This document shows positions 14,184 to 16,059 of a stretch of DNA of 16,059 nucleotides, one piece after another. A program made the position numbers and the translations under genes. The notes beneath the pieces were generated by a model, which was not told the origin of the DNA, ran no database searches, and was given only the letters and a program-made list of their open reading frames with translations. The stretch's first letter is position 1, and every line of letters starts with the position of its first letter. The DNA lies in assembly GCA_947258735.1 (NCBI GenBank), contig CAMYJJ010000043.1, forward strand, positions 1-16,059. The letters are read 5' to 3'. This DNA comes from Thermodesulfovibrionia bacterium. Its GTDB lineage: Bacteria; Nitrospirota; Thermodesulfovibrionia; UBA6902.

Positions 14184-14792
14184 TCAGGTTATGAGATATA
14201 AAAATGGGAAAAGATATATCCAGACTATGTCCACAAAATGCCAGTACAGACCGGCATTCTCAAGTTTGATAAAATCTTTGTTATTAATTTTGCCCTGCAT
14301 ACTCCATCTCATCATAAAACCAAGAACGATAATGCCTGCAATCACATGGATGCCATGCAGACCTGTTGTGACAAAGTAGAGGCTATAAAATATTATCTGC
14401 CCCTGTGCCTGAATCTCAGCTGATCCCGGGTATATCCCGTGGTGTATCTTGGCGCTCCATTCAAAATATTTAATGACCAGAAAGGCTGCAGCCAGCACAA
14501 TGGTGAAAGCCTGAAAGCGAACAGTCTGGCTCCTGTCATTATTTTTCATCGCGGCTATGGACAGGGCCATTGTCAGACTGCTTGTAATGAGAATGATGGT
14601 ATTGACCGCACCAAGCAGCCTGTCCAACCCTGAAGCCGCTGTATGAAAATCCTCCAGATACTGTGACCGGTATACGGCATAGAGCAGAAAAAGGCCTCCA
14701 AAAAAAAGCAGCTCGGTAAAGAGGAATATCCACATGCCCATTTTTGCCCCGGCATAATCAACATGTTTTACATGCGCTGCACTGTTATTCAC
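14184..14792 (-). CDS. coxC: Cytochrome c oxidase subunit III (five-helix form)
   Basis: 202 aa with five transmembrane helices (about 18-41, 59-81, 94-113, 132-160, 182-201). This is the short form that lacks the first two helices of mitochondrial subunit III. Family motifs are TTGLHGIHVIAG (142-153) and YWHFVDIVWIYLFP (183-196). It has no metal centre and supports stability and proton uptake of subunit I in the membrane. The start codon is GTG (14792), 2 bp after the coxA stop, with AGAGGT upstream inside the end of coxA, so translation is likely coupled to coxA. Confidence 0.95.
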   Translation of the reverse strand: MNNSAAHVKHVDYAGAKMGMWIFLFTELLFFGGLFLLYAVYRSQYLEDFHTAASGLDRLLGAVNTIILITSSLTMALSIAAMKNNDRSQTVRFQAFTIVLAAAFLVIKYFEWSAKIHHGIYPGSAEIQAQGQIIFYSLYFVTTGLHGIHVIAGIIVLGFMMRWSMQGKINNKDFIKLENAGLYWHFVDIVWIYLFPFLYLIT

Positions 14793-14794
14793 TA

Positions 14795-16059
14795 TTACTT
14801 TTGACCTCTTTCATATGGACCTCTTGTTACTTCAGGAATCTCTTTGAAGTTCTCCTTTGGAGGAGGTGACGCTGTCTGCCATTCCAGTGTGGTCCCTCCC
14901 CAGGGATTACTCTCTGCTTCTTGACCTCTTGCGAGAGACCGCAATAAATTGACGAACATTATTATTAATCCTGTAACTAAAATCCATGACCCTATTGTCG
15001 ATATAAGATTGCCGGCATGAAAAGCTGGAGAGTAGTCATAATATCTTCTCGGCATTCCCTGCCATCCAAGGATGAACAAGGGAAAATAAAGCAGATTAAA
15101 CCCTATGAACATTATGATACAGGCCACTGTTGCAGGCTTATGATTGTAGGTCCTGCCAAACATTTTTGGGAACCAGTAATGGAGCGCCGCGAAAAAAGCA
15201 AACCCGGTACCGCCAAACATTACATAGTGAATGTGCGCAATAATAAAATGAGTGTCGTGTATATGTACATTGATGGCAACAGACGCATTTGCAAGACCGG
15301 TCAGCCCTCCGATGGAAAAAAGGAATATGAAGGCCAGTGAATACAGCATGGGCGGGGCCGGATCAATTGAGCCTTTGTACATGGTCGCTACCCAGTTAAA
15401 GACCTTGATCCCGCTCGGTACTGCCACAAAAAAAGTTAAAAATGAAAATACCAGCCGCGCAGTCTCACTCATGCCGCTGGTAAACATGTGATGGCCCCAG
15501 ACTATGTAACCTACGCCGGCGATTGAAAGACTCGAAATGACAATCGCTTTATACCCAAAAACAGATTTCTTAGAGAAAACAGGAATAATCTCAGAGATAA
15601 CACCCATTGCAGGCAGTATCATGACATATACTGCCGGATGGGAGTAAATCCAGAAGAGATGCTGAAACATAAGGGGATCGCCTCCTTTTGCCGGATCGAA
15701 AAAACCGATCCCGAGGCTCCGCTCCAGAATAAGAAGAAGTACGGTTATGGCAAGCACCGGCGTGGCCAGGATAATCACCCATGATGTAGCATAGAGGGAC
15801 CATGTAAACAGGGGTATCCGGAACCACTTCATGCCCGGGGCCCTGAGCCGGTGTATGGTAGTAACAAAATTCAGTCCGGTCAGTATAGACGAAAACCCGA
15901 CGATAAAGGCTGCTAATGCTGCAAGAGAGACATTGGTTGTTGTTTTGATGCTGTAAGGCGGATAAAATGTCCAGCCTGTATCTGGTGGCCCGCCGGGCAT
16001 GATGATCGTGGTAAGCGCCACGCTACCGGCGATGATATATAACCACCAGGACATCAGGT
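14795..16059 (-). CDS. coxA: Cytochrome c oxidase subunit I, C-terminal part (5' end beyond the window)
   Basis: About 421 residues are visible; the frame runs off the right edge, so the ATG at 16054 is internal and the N-terminal helices with the first heme a ligand are missing. Counting from that Met, CuB ligands are H139 and the pair H188-H189, with Y143 the partner of the His-Tyr cross-link. H274 binds heme a3 and H276 heme a (HDTHFIIAHIHY). K217 in VPSGIKVF is the K-channel lysine. The segment IYSHPAVY (136-143) has the YS pair in place of the D-channel Glu, the mark of A2-type heme-copper oxidases such as caa3 of Thermus and Rhodothermus. It reduces O2 to water and pumps protons. The hydrophilic C-terminus (370-419) is Pro/Glu-rich. 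Confidence 0.96.
   Translation of the reverse strand, partial: LMSWWLYIIAGSVALTTIIMPGGPPDTGWTFYPPYSIKTTTNVSLAALAAFIVGFSSILTGLNFVTTIHRLRAPGMKWFRIPLFTWSLYATSWVIILATPVLAITVLLLILERSLGIGFFDPAKGGDPLMFQHLFWIYSHPAVYVMILPAMGVISEIIPVFSKKSVFGYKAIVISSLSIAGVGYIVWGHHMFTSGMSETARLVFSFLTFFVAVPSGIKVFNWVATMYKGSIDPAPPMLYSLAFIFLFSIGGLTGLANASVAINVHIHDTHFIIAHIHYVMFGGTGFAFFAALHYWFPKMFGRTYNHKPATVACIIMFIGFNLLYFPLFILGWQGMPRRYYDYSPAFHAGNLISTIGSWILVTGLIIMFVNLLRSLARGQEAESNPWGGTTLEWQTASPPPKENFKEIPEVTRGPYERGQK

Overview
This is a bacterial chromosome segment of moderate GC with a core-gene backbone (glycogen branching, c-di-GMP signalling, carbamoyl phosphate synthesis, aerobic respiration). Between carB and the cytochrome oxidase operon lies about 1.7 kb of accessory sequence. 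A caa3-type oxidase with a cytochrome c-fused subunit II, an HDOD-GGDEF protein, two unrelated branching enzymes and an RRM/glycine-rich RNA-binding protein suggest a free-living Gram-negative-type bacterium able to respire oxygen. The general look is that of a Nitrospirota or Desulfobacterota-like genome, but the sequence does not prove the taxon.

Layout. 1-216: the 3' end of an unrecognised plus-strand gene. 392-1990: a GH57 (AmyC / branching-enzyme type) protein. Tail to tail with it on the minus strand (2033-4039) is glgB, the GH13 branching enzyme; together they point to alpha-glucan storage. 4248-5753: an HDOD-GGDEF regulator with an intact GGEEF and I-site. 5892-6371 (minus): a two-gene unit coding a two-helix membrane protein and an XRE-type HTH regulator. 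It is driven by a textbook sigma70 promoter lying so close to the start codon that the mRNA would be leaderless. 6600-9800: carB, whose start is fixed by a perfect Shine-Dalgarno sequence.

9801-11475 is the accessory stretch. It holds a small repeat, a type II toxin-antitoxin pair (10057-10541), and then a second, diverged copy of the last ~145 bp of carB (10680-10823). The TA pair therefore sits between two carB tails. Beyond it come an AT-rich hairpin bracketed by direct repeats (10911-11025), a strong 29-bp inverted repeat (11042-11124), and a remnant of an IS200-like/REP-associated Y1 transposase (11126-11269).

11476-16059 (all minus) is one tight operon read from right to left: cytochrome oxidase subunit I (5' end outside the window), III, IV, II with a fused cytochrome c, heme O synthase, and a glycine-rich RRM protein. 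Gaps are 2-10 bp, with a 4-bp ATGA overlap at coxB/ctaB and 46 bp before the RRM gene. The order I-III-IV-II is not the common II-I-III-IV.
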